Positions 42,970-50,059 of a stretch of DNA of 64,000 nucleotides are shown in pieces. The stretch's first letter is position 1, and every line of letters begins with the position of its first letter. The stretch covers positions 5,905 to 69,904 of the forward strand of contig NZ_JBLTXA010000026.1 of NCBI RefSeq assembly GCF_048066175.1, given 5' to 3'. The notes under the pieces are model-generated. The model worked only from the letters and a program-made list of their open reading frames with translations. It was not told where the DNA came from and made no database searches. The translations under genes and the position numbers were made by a program. The DNA is from Niveispirillum fermenti (GTDB lineage: Bacteria; Pseudomonadota; Alphaproteobacteria; Azospirillales; Azospirillaceae).

Positions 42970-44379
42970 TTACTCCGCCGCGACGCGCGGGCGCGGCTGC
43001 CCCATGCGCACAGCCTTCAACCCCTCGGCGATCAGGAAGGCCAGTTCCAGCGACTGGCTGGCATTCAGGCGCGGGTCACAGGCCGTATGGTAACGCAGGG
43101 CCAGCGCATGGTCGGTGATGGCCTGCGCGCCGCCGGTGCATTCCGTCACGTCCTGCCCAGTCATTTCGAAATGCACGCCGCCGGGGTGCGCCCCCTCCGC
43201 CCGGATGACATCCATGAAGCCACGGACCTCGGCCAGCACCCGGTCGAACGGGCGCGTCTTGTAACCGGTGGAAGATTTGATGGTGTTGCCGTGCATCGGG
43301 TCGCAGGACCACACGACGGTCCGCCCCTCGCGCTGTACCCTGCGCACCAGCGGGGCCAGCTTGTCAGCGACCTTGTCGGACCCCATGCGCACGATCAGGG
43401 TCAGGCGCCCCGCCTCGTCCAGCGGGTTCAGCGTGTCGATCAGGCGGATCAGGTCATCCCCGTCCATGCTGGGGCCGCATTTCAGGCCCACCGGGTTCTT
43501 CACCCCGCGCAGGAATTCCACATGCGCGCCATCGGCCTGGCGGGTGCGGTCGCCGATCCACAGCATATGGGCTGACACGTCGTACCATTCGCCCGTGGTA
43601 CTGTCGATGCGGGTCAGCGCCTGCTCATAGGGTAGCAGCAGCGCCTCATGGCTGGTGAACAGTTCCGTTTCGCGAATCTGGGAGATGTTGTCGCCCGTGA
43701 TGCCGCAGGCCGCCATGAAGGACAGCGCCTCATCCAGCCGGTTGGCCAGATCCTGGTAGCGCTCGCCCTGCGGGCTCTTCTCCACAAAGCCGAGGTTCCA
43801 CTGATGCACCTTGTGCAGGTCGGCATAGCCGCCCTGGGCAAAGGCACGCAGCAGGTTCAGCGTGGCGGCCGACTGGTTATAGGCCTGGACCATGCGTTCG
43901 GGATCGGGCACGCGGGCCTCGGCCGTGAAATCGAAGCCGTTGATGATGTCGCCGCGATAGCTGGGCAGTTCGACACCCTCGATCACCTCGGTGTCGGCCG
44001 AGCGCGGCTTGGCGAACTGGCCGGCCAGACGGCCCACCTTCACCACCGGCGTGGCGGCGCCAAAGGTCAGCACGACCGCCATCTGCAAAAGCACGCGGAA
44101 CGTGTCGCGGATATTGTTGGGATGGAATTCAGAGAAGCTTTCCGCGCAGTCGCCCCCCTGCAACAGAAAGGCCTCCCCGCGCGCCACCTTGCCCAGATGT
44201 TCCTTCAGGCGCCGCGCCTCGCCCGCAAAAACCAGCGGCGGATAGGCCGCCAGCTTGGCTTCCGCGGCCTTCAACCGGGCTTCGTCGGGATATGAGGGAA
44301 CCTGCCGGATCGGCTTGGCGCGCCAGCTATCAGGCGTCCAGCGCCCGGCGGTCCCCACCTTCTGCGTATCCGTTGGCAT
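42970..44379 (-). CDS. aroG: 3-deoxy-7-phosphoheptulonate synthase, class II
   Basis: A 469-residue plant-type DAHP synthase that joins phosphoenolpyruvate and erythrose-4-phosphate, the first step of the shikimate pathway. Visible: FLLQGGDCAESF, RVGRLAGQFAKPRS-type segment, LWIGDRTRQADGAHVEFLRG, GLKCGPSM and CDPMHGNTIKSSTGYKTRPF. The Escherichia-type class I enzymes are unrelated. ATG 44379 follows GGTAAGGATC. It is divergent from the AmpG-like gene across about 250 bp. Confidence 0.95.
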   Translation of the reverse strand: MPTDTQKVGTAGRWTPDSWRAKPIRQVPSYPDEARLKAAEAKLAAYPPLVFAGEARRLKEHLGKVARGEAFLLQGGDCAESFSEFHPNNIRDTFRVLLQMAVVLTFGAATPVVKVGRLAGQFAKPRSADTEVIEGVELPSYRGDIINGFDFTAEARVPDPERMVQAYNQSAATLNLLRAFAQGGYADLHKVHQWNLGFVEKSPQGERYQDLANRLDEALSFMAACGITGDNISQIRETELFTSHEALLLPYEQALTRIDSTTGEWYDVSAHMLWIGDRTRQADGAHVEFLRGVKNPVGLKCGPSMDGDDLIRLIDTLNPLDEAGRLTLIVRMGSDKVADKLAPLVRRVQREGRTVVWSCDPMHGNTIKSSTGYKTRPFDRVLAEVRGFMDVIRAEGAHPGGVHFEMTGQDVTECTGGAQAITDHALALRYHTACDPRLNASQSLELAFLIAEGLKAVRMGQPRPRVAAE

Positions 44380-44534
44380 GATCCTTACCTCATCCTTCTC
44401 TCTAATCCCGTCCCGGCCATGGCTCCCTTGCCGGCGGGCATCAGCATTTTGGGTTCCCCGCAATGGGCTCTCACCCACGGGTCGACTTTTGTAAGCGACT
44501 CGGGGGGGTATTTTCCAGTCCAATCAACCTGCGT

Positions 44535-44557
44535 TTTGCGCAATGTTCGTGCGCAAA
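44535..44557. promoter_or_regulatory. Inverted repeat in the aroG/ampG divergent region
   Basis: TTTGCGC (44535-44541) and GCGCAAA (44551-44557) form a perfect 7-bp dyad with a 9-bp spacer. The 23-bp overall size suits a dimeric regulator. It is 73 bp before the permease start. No regulator gene lies adjacent. Confidence 0.4.
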
Positions 44558-44629
44558 TAGGCCGCGCGGCCAGACCGCAGCTTGCCTATACTCGCGCCGA
44601 AGCCCTTCGACTGCCAGCAGGATTTGCCG

Positions 44630-45985
44630 ATGACCAGCGCCCAGACGCCGCCGAAAGCACCGCCCGCCGCCGCCGGCTGGCGGCAGGTGATGCGGGCCCT
44701 GGGGCGGCCGAAGGTCCTGGTGATGCTGCTGCTGGGTTTCTCCTCCGGTCTGCCGTTCCTGTTGACGGGCAATACGCTGGGATTCTGGCTGCGAGAGGAA
44801 GGGGCCGATCTGGCGACCATCGGGTTCCTGTCGTGGATCGGCATCGTCTATTCACTGAAGATGTTCTGGGCACCCATCCTGGACCGGATGGACGCCCCCC
44901 TGCCCGGCCGCCTGGGCCGGCGGCGAAGCTGGATGCTGCTGGCCCAGCTCATCATCGGTGCCGGCCTGCTGGGCATGGCCAGTGTGGGGCCGGGCGGGGG
45001 CGACCTCTGGGCACTGGGCGGATTCGCGCTGCTGGCGGCCTTCGCCTCCTCCACGCAGGATATCGTGGTGGATGCCTGGCGCATCGAAAGTGCGGCCAAT
45101 GGCGAGGAACAGGGCCTGTTGTCGGCCTCCTATCAGATCGGCTACCGGGCGGCCATGCTGGCGACCGACAGCCTGATCCTGCTGCTGGCAGCCGGGATCG
45201 GCTGGCAATCCTCCTACGGGGTTGCCGGGGCCGTGATGGCGGTGGGCATCGCCGCCACGCTGATGGCGACCGAACCGGTGCGTCAGGTGCCGGCCGGGGG
45301 CGTCACCACCGCCCCGCTCTGGACGCGGGCCGGGTTTGTCGATGCCTTCATCGGGCCGTTGACGAGTTTCCTGCGCACACATGGGCAATTGTCCATGCTG
45401 ATGCTGGCGGTCGTCATGCTGTACCGGCTGGGTGATTTCCTGATCGGCCCCATGATCAACCCTTTCTATGTCGATCTCGGCCTGACCAAGGAGGTGGTGG
45501 GCACGGTGCGCGCGTCGGTCGGCCTTTGGGCATCGGTTGCCGGTATTGCCCTGGGCGGGATCAGCTCGGTCAGGCTGGGATTCCGGCGCACGCTGATCCT
45601 GGGTGCCATCCTCGGTCCCTTCTCCAACCTCGCCTTCTCGGCCATGGCCATGGCCGGGCCGGACATCGGCGTGTTCACGGTGGCCATCATCGTCGACAAC
45701 ATCGCCACCGGCTTTGCGGGCGTGGCGCTGACGGCCTATATGTCCAGTCTGACCAGTATCGGGTACACGGCCACGCAATATGCGCTGCTTTCGTCGCTCT
45801 ATACCGTGTTGGGCAAGGTGCTGAAGGGCTTCTCGGGTCAGGCAGTGGAAGCGATGGAACCCTTGGTGGGGCAGATGTCGGCCTATGCGCTGTTCTTTGC
45901 GGGGACGGCGGCCGTCGGTGTTCCCGTCGTGGCGCTGTGTCTGTTCCTGGACCGTGTCGCACGCCGCCATCGGGGCACCCCCTGA
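44630..45985 (+). CDS. AmpG-like muropeptide/MFS permease
   Basis: A 451-residue inner-membrane transporter with about 12-14 helices. The beginning PKVLVMLLLGFSSGLPFLLTGNTLGFWLREEG and WAPILDRMDAPLPGRLGRRRSWML are typical of AmpG, which imports anhydromuropeptides for cell-wall recycling. The several lytic transglycosylases in the window make those same products. ATG 44630 follows AGCAGGAT at suitable distance. Confidence 0.88.
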   Translation: MTSAQTPPKAPPAAAGWRQVMRALGRPKVLVMLLLGFSSGLPFLLTGNTLGFWLREEGADLATIGFLSWIGIVYSLKMFWAPILDRMDAPLPGRLGRRRSWMLLAQLIIGAGLLGMASVGPGGGDLWALGGFALLAAFASSTQDIVVDAWRIESAANGEEQGLLSASYQIGYRAAMLATDSLILLLAAGIGWQSSYGVAGAVMAVGIAATLMATEPVRQVPAGGVTTAPLWTRAGFVDAFIGPLTSFLRTHGQLSMLMLAVVMLYRLGDFLIGPMINPFYVDLGLTKEVVGTVRASVGLWASVAGIALGGISSVRLGFRRTLILGAILGPFSNLAFSAMAMAGPDIGVFTVAIIVDNIATGFAGVALTAYMSSLTSIGYTATQYALLSSLYTVLGKVLKGFSGQAVEAMEPLVGQMSAYALFFAGTAAVGVPVVALCLFLDRVARRHRGTP

Positions 45986-46024
45986 TCCCCGCCCATCAAA
46001 GTTGGGCAGGGCCGCGATGCACGT

Positions 46025-47734
46025 CTAGAATCCGCACGGGCAGGTACACATAGGCGGATTCGTCCCACCACCGGGGTTCGTCTCACCACCGGGGTCCGTC
46101 CCGCCACCGGGGTCCGTCCCGCCACCGGGGTTCGTCTCACCACCGGGGTTCGTACCACCACCGGGATTCGTGCCACCGCCGGGGTCCGTACCACCACCGG
46201 GGTTCGTACCACCGCCCGGATTCGTCCCGCCACCGGGGTTCGTGCCACCGCCGGGGTTCGTCCCGCCACCGGGGTTCGTGCCACCGCCGGGGTTCGTCCC
46301 GCCACCGGGGTCCGTCTCACCACCGGGGTTCGTCCCACCACCGGGGTTCGTCTCACCACCGGGGTCCGTCCCGCCACCGGGGTCCGTCCCGCCACCGGGG
46401 TTCGTGCCACCGCCGGGGTTCGTCTCACCACCGGGGTTCGTGCCACCGCCGGGGTCCGTCTCACCACCGGGGTCCGTCCCGCCACCGGGGTTCGTCCCAC
46501 CGCCGGGGTTCGTCCCGCCACCAGGGTTCGTTCCACCACCGGGGTCCGTCCCACCGCCCGGATTCGTCCCACCGCCGGGATTCGTGCCACCACCGGGGTT
46601 CGTCCCGCCACCGGGGTTCGTCCCGCCACCGGGGTCCGTCCCGCCACCGGGGTTCGTTCCACCGCCGGGGTTCGTCCCACCGCCGGGGTTCGTCCCGCCA
46701 CCGGGGTTCGTCCCGCCACCGGGGTTCGTCCCGCCACCGGGGTTCGTCCCGCCACCGGGGTTCGTGCCACCGCCGGGGTTCGTTCCACCACCGGGGTTCG
46801 TTCCACCGCCGGGGTTCGTCCCACCGCCGGGATTCGTGCCACCACCGGGGTTCGTTCCACCACCGGGGTCCGTCCCACCGCCCGGATTCGTTCCACCGCC
46901 TGGGTTCGTGCCACCGCCAGGGTTCGTGCCACCACCAGGGTTCGTTCCACCGCCGGGGTTCGTCCCACCGCCGGGATTCGTGCCACCACCGGGGTTCGTC
47001 CCACCACCGGGATCCGTCCCGCCGCCGGGGTTCGTGCCACCGCCTGGGTTCGTCCCGCCGCCACCGGTCGTGCCGGCGATGACCCCACCCACACCCGCAG
47101 CGATGCCGGCAACCGTGCCGGCGCCGACCGTGGTTCCCCCCCCGCCCCCCAGCGCAGAGGCGGCACCGCGGTCATCCTGTCCCACCAGTTCCGCCACCTG
47201 CCGGTCGTCGTCACGGGGCCTGCCGATATTGGTCAAGGTGTCGTCACCCAAGGCGACAACAGTATGGCTGGCGGGATTGATCACCTCCCCCCCGACAAGC
47301 TGGATCTGCGTTTGCAGGCCCGTAGCGGCACTGATTGCCGTAGCGATGGCGCCCAGGTTCAATGGCTGGTCTGCGAAGATGACAGGGTTCTGCACCATGG
47401 CAACCAGCACAACCCGTCCCCGGGTGATGCTTTCGATCAGGTTCACACCCACACGCACCACCGATGCCGTCATGGCCGTCGCCGTGCCCGACTGCGTCGT
47501 CACCCGAAGGTTGCGTATCTCCAGTTCCGGCGGGAAGCCCCGCACCGTCTCTGGCAGGGCATGCACCCGCATCCCCCGCAGCCCGCTGTCATTCACTGCC
47601 TGAAGGACCCGTTCCGCCCGTCCCGGTATGTCGAAGGCGAAAGGGGCCAGCATGATCAGGAGCGTGGCAATGGCCACGCCATACAGCACGAAGCGGAAGA
47701 ACCAGCGCAGCGGTGTCAGGACAAGGCGCAACAT
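46025..47734 (-). CDS. Membrane-anchored protein with long TNPGGG repeat tract
   Basis: A 569-residue protein. One N-terminal helix (FRFVLYGVAIATLLIMLAPF) is followed by a non-repeat domain of about 190 residues that faintly resembles AsmA-like N-terminal regions (PPELEIRNLRVT). A Gly-rich linker then leads into about 55 tandem TNPGGG units, with Asn/Asp and Gly/Glu alternating, and the chain ends PPMCTCPCGF with three cysteines. The minus strand is the coding strand because only it has a sensible non-repeat N-terminus. Probably periplasm-facing and structural or binding; function unknown. The ribosome-binding site before ATG 47734 is weak. Confidence 0.75.
   Translation of the reverse strand: MLRLVLTPLRWFFRFVLYGVAIATLLIMLAPFAFDIPGRAERVLQAVNDSGLRGMRVHALPETVRGFPPELEIRNLRVTTQSGTATAMTASVVRVGVNLIESITRGRVVLVAMVQNPVIFADQPLNLGAIATAISAATGLQTQIQLVGGEVINPASHTVVALGDDTLTNIGRPRDDDRQVAELVGQDDRGAASALGGGGGTTVGAGTVAGIAAGVGGVIAGTTGGGGTNPGGGTNPGGGTDPGGGTNPGGGTNPGGGTNPGGGTNPGGGTNPGGGTNPGGGTNPGGGTDPGGGTNPGGGTNPGGGTNPGGGTNPGGGTNPGGGTNPGGGTNPGGGTNPGGGTNPGGGTNPGGGTNPGGGTNPGGGTDPGGGTNPGGGTNPGGGTNPGGGTNPGGGTDPGGGTNPGGGTNPGGGTNPGGGTDPGGETDPGGGTNPGGETNPGGGTNPGGGTDPGGGTDPGGETNPGGGTNPGGETDPGGGTNPGGGTNPGGGTNPGGGTNPGGGTNPGGGTNPGGGTDPGGGTNPGGGTNPGGETNPGGGTDPGGGTDPGGETNPGGGTNPPMCTCPCGF
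46055..47056. repeat. 18-bp coding minisatellite, about 55 copies
   Basis: Near-perfect tandem array of an 18-bp unit (plus strand about GTTCGTCCCGCCACCGGG) of roughly 1 kb. Differences are mostly third-position C/T or A/G changes plus recurring TTC/TCC and CTC/CCC switches that change Asn to Asp and Gly to Glu. As 18 is a multiple of three, all copy-number changes stay in frame. The array keeps several frames open on both strands. Confidence 0.95.
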
Positions 47735-47927
47735 GGAAGACCAACCGGCAGGGCATGGACAGGAACCCCATTCTACCGTGAGCAACCTATCAAAGTCTTG
47801 TGGTCACTGCACCGCTTGCCTACCAGAACTGGCATGTGCCGACAGCACAACCTTAGGGTCGTGGACAGCGTCCACCCGGCACAGCATTGTGTTGCCAGGC
47901 GCTTTGCGTTGACGAGACCCAGGAAGC

Positions 47928-48131
47928 ATGTCGGAAGCCTCCCCCGCGCTCTACGAATTCTGCTGGATGGACGGCACCGGAAAGGTCACGGCCGTGTCCT
48001 GCTGGGCCCGCGGCCGGCCAGAGGCGGAAGATGCTGCCCGCCGGGCAGGCTGGCCCGGCCATGACGGCACGCGGCTGGGCCGCTACCGCGCGGAATTGGA
48101 ACGGCTGATGCGGATCGACGATATTTCTTGA
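47928..48131 (+). CDS. Small hypothetical protein
   Basis: A 67-residue open frame (MSEASPALYEFCWMDGTGKV start) with AGGA just before the ATG, although the spacing is short. Composition is protein-like and soluble, with no membrane helix; the C-terminal half is Arg/Glu rich (RLGRYRAELERLMRIDD) and could be helical. No family recognised. It lies between the repeat protein and the tRNA gene. It could be chance. Confidence 0.45.
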   Translation: MSEASPALYEFCWMDGTGKVTAVSCWARGRPEAEDAARRAGWPGHDGTRLGRYRAELERLMRIDDIS

Positions 48132-48208
48132 AAATGGCTGTTGACAGGGTCGGCGCATTTTCATAAATAGCGGCTCCCGTTCGACGGTAAGCCGGATGAC
48201 GGACCTGA

Positions 48209-48283
48209 GGCACTGTAGCTCAGCGGTAGAGCAGGGGACTCATAAGCCCTTGGTCGGGTGTTCAAATCACCCCAGTGCCACCA
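48209..48283 (+). tRNA. tRNA with CAU anticodon (tRNA-Ile2 or elongator tRNA-Met)
   Basis: A 75-nt cloverleaf with encoded CCA: acceptor GGCACTG/CAGTGCC, D-arm GCTC/GAGC, anticodon loop CTCATAA (CAU), T-arm GGGTG/CACCC with TTCAAAT loop. The anticodon stem GGGGA/GCCCT has an A-G mismatch at its base next to the loop. CAU is read as isoleucine only if lysidine-modified. The GGGGACTCATAA...CTTGGTC layout recalls tRNA-Ile2, but the identity is not certain. It is not an initiator, which would carry GGG/CCC pairs at the loop end. Confidence 0.88.
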
Positions 48284-48287
48284 TTCC

Positions 48288-48320
48288 AAAACCCCCGCCG
48301 GTCAACCGGCGGGGGTTTTT
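48288..48320 (+). terminator. Terminator after the tRNA gene
   Basis: AAAACCCCCGCCGG (48288-48301) pairs perfectly with CCGGCGGGGGTTTT (48306-48319) around TCAA, ending in a T-run, 4 bp after the tRNA CCA. Confidence 0.92.
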
Positions 48321-48337
48321 GCTTTCCGGTCACCATG

Positions 48338-48371
48338 CCTGTCCCCAAAATGGGCCTGTCCCCAAAATGGG
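48338..48371. repeat. Two perfect 17-bp tandem copies
   Basis: CCTGTCCCCAAAATGGG occurs twice head to tail (48338-48354, 48355-48371), between the tRNA terminator and a lipoprotein gene. Each copy contains an imperfect dyad CCC-N5-GGG. It could be a regulator site or a slippage duplication. Confidence 0.7.
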
Positions 48372-48446
48372 CCCAAGGAACGGCCGGGCAATGGCAGGTG
48401 TTACCCGGAGAAGATTGCCCCTTGCGCTGAGGAAGGACCACACCCC

Positions 48447-48725
48447 ATGAAATTCGATGCGAAACCGGTGATGCGCGCCGCCATGCTGCTGCTGTTGGCC
48501 CTGTCCGTCACGGCCTGCGCCAACCAGCCATCCCCGGACGTGGTGCAACCCCTGCCCGGCCTGCTCTGGGGCGTCGTACATGGGTTCCTGGCGCCGCTTT
48601 CCTTCATCGGCAGCCTGTTCCTGGATATAAGGATGTATGCGTTCCCCAATGACGGGCTTTGGTACGATGCCGGCTTCGTCCTGGGGTCCGGTATCCTGTT
48701 CGGCGGTGGCAGTCGTGCCGTCTAG
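48447..48725 (+). CDS. Small lipoprotein
   Basis: A 92-residue protein: signal and lipobox MLLLLALSVTAC (mature Cys about 21), then a hydrophobic stretch (LLWGVVHGFLAPLSFIGSLF) and a Gly-rich second one (WYDAGFVLGSGILFGGG). It would be a lipid-anchored small envelope protein with two membrane-compatible segments. No function recognised. AGGAAGGA lies 10 bases before ATG 48447. Confidence 0.78.
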   Translation: MKFDAKPVMRAAMLLLLALSVTACANQPSPDVVQPLPGLLWGVVHGFLAPLSFIGSLFLDIRMYAFPNDGLWYDAGFVLGSGILFGGGSRAV

Positions 48726-48818
48726 TGCGTGTTTCCGGTCAACGGAAAGACGCTGCCCCTCGCCCGGTCCGGCCGCAATCTGGCGGGCGGTGATGATCCG
48801 CTTACCGGCGGCTTAAAA

Positions 48819-49766
48819 TCAGGCCGCAACCAGATCGCCACCCGTCATGCTGGGCCCCACCTGGGAATTGCCGCCGGCCTGGCGCCTGGCCTCCTCTTCC
48901 CGGTTGCCGCCACGGGCGCCGTTGCCGGTGGACCGCTTGCGCTCCTCCTCGTCTTCGGACGGCAGGGCCAGGCTGTCCAGCATCATGATGGTGAACGTGG
49001 AGATCGGTTCCTTGCCCGACACGGCCGACCGCATGCCCGTCAGCCAGGGCTGGGAGGAGGTATCGGCCGCCTGGATGGTGCCAAGCACGCTGCTATCGGC
49101 AAATTGTGCCGGGCTGTCATCGAACTTGGCCGCAAACCGGTCGAATATCTGACCGACCGACTTGGGCCGCGTGCCGTCGTAGAAGACGTTCAGGTTTGCT
49201 TTCGCGGCATCGGGCAGCAGGCTGGCGGCCGGCTGGTTGGGATTGCGGTCCAGCGCCTTCAGGAAGCGGGAGGCGCCGCCGGCCCCCAGGAAATGGGCCA
49301 TGTACAGCTCGGTATTGCCCACGGGCCGGCCCAGTTCCCCTTCCAGATAGCGCTTGTTGTCATTGGCCAGTTCAGCGGCGAAAATGGCGGAAAGCCGCGG
49401 ATCCTTGCGCAGGTTCAGGATTTCCCGCCGGGTGGCCGGGTCCGATACCCGGGCCTGCCCGTCGGCACCGCGTGACACCTTGTCGGCATAGACACCCAGG
49501 CCGTGCTTGGCCCCGTGCTGTTCGATCATGCTGAGCCAGGTTCCTTCGGTAAACTGGAACAGCCCCGTGGCACTGCTGGTGGCGGCCTTCACATCGGTGC
49601 GATAGCCGCTTTCAACCCCCGCCTTGTCCATCAGATAGGCAAAATTGACCCCGGTCGCCGCGCTGGCCTGCTGGACAGCACGAACGACCTGCGCCGGCGC
49701 ATGGCGTGCCGCACCTTGGGTTTCGGCGGGGCGGCCCTGGTTCAGGATGGCGAGGCTGTTGGTCAC
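48819..49766 (-). CDS. Transglycosylase SLT-domain-like protein
   Basis: A 315-residue protein. The N-terminal half has the lysozyme-like pattern NFAYLMDKAGVESGYRTDVKAATSSATGLFQFTEGTWLSMI, with a candidate catalytic Glu in AGVESGY and the GLFQF strand seen in SLT folds, then a late YMAHFLGAGGASRFLKAL. There is no signal peptide, so export might be by a flagellar or other specialised route. The C-terminal 100 residues are low complexity (Gly, Asn, Arg). It may serve local peptidoglycan opening for an envelope machine; the partner is unknown. Confidence 0.82.
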   Translation of the reverse strand: MTNSLAILNQGRPAETQGAARHAPAQVVRAVQQASAATGVNFAYLMDKAGVESGYRTDVKAATSSATGLFQFTEGTWLSMIEQHGAKHGLGVYADKVSRGADGQARVSDPATRREILNLRKDPRLSAIFAAELANDNKRYLEGELGRPVGNTELYMAHFLGAGGASRFLKALDRNPNQPAASLLPDAAKANLNVFYDGTRPKSVGQIFDRFAAKFDDSPAQFADSSVLGTIQAADTSSQPWLTGMRSAVSGKEPISTFTIMMLDSLALPSEDEEERKRSTGNGARGGNREEEARRQAGGNSQVGPSMTGGDLVAA

Positions 49767-49888
49767 GGGGCGAACTCCACTGGTACTGATCTGCCGTTGC
49801 TGGTTTGGGAAAGCAATCAGCGTGCCAACCTGCCCGGCCCTGCGTGATCGGCGCCTGCACGCGCGGAAGGCGATGACAATCGCTTCCT

Positions 49889-49904
49889 ATTACGTTAACG
49901 TAAT
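49889..49904. promoter_or_regulatory. Perfect 16-bp palindrome, LiuR-like operator
   Basis: ATTACGTTAACGTAAT is fully self-complementary and lies 156 bp before the acyl-CoA dehydrogenase ATG. MerR-family LiuR regulators of branched-chain amino acid and fatty-acid breakdown bind palindromes with the core ACGTnnACGT, so this site fits a LiuR-type operator by family knowledge. No merR gene is nearby, so the regulator would act in trans. Confidence 0.6.
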
Positions 49905-50059
49905 GCCCAAAATAACCACGCTGCGGGACGCAACTAATTTTGACCGGACATATTAAACGGCAAGGCTTGCCGTGAAGGATGTTTGGCGCAATCTTGTGCC
50001 CATGCCCGCTGCCGGGATTCTGCTTGTTTGTTGAACCCTTCTTGGGAGGATAAGGCGAA

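Noticed and set aside
46055..47056. CRISPR-like array
   Set aside because: The units are contiguous 18-mers without spacers and encode protein repeats.
45883..47214. Second minus-strand frame through the repeat (VGRTPV units)
   Set aside because: It stays open only because the unit is 18 bp; its end overlaps the AmpG-like gene antisense and its beginning is out of frame with the membrane-anchored protein.
46170..47603. Plus-strand 477-residue frame of PPPGFV repeats
   Set aside because: It is the reverse of the TNPGGG repeat; it has no sensible non-repeat start or ribosome-binding site, and its tail is only the antisense of the real N-terminus.
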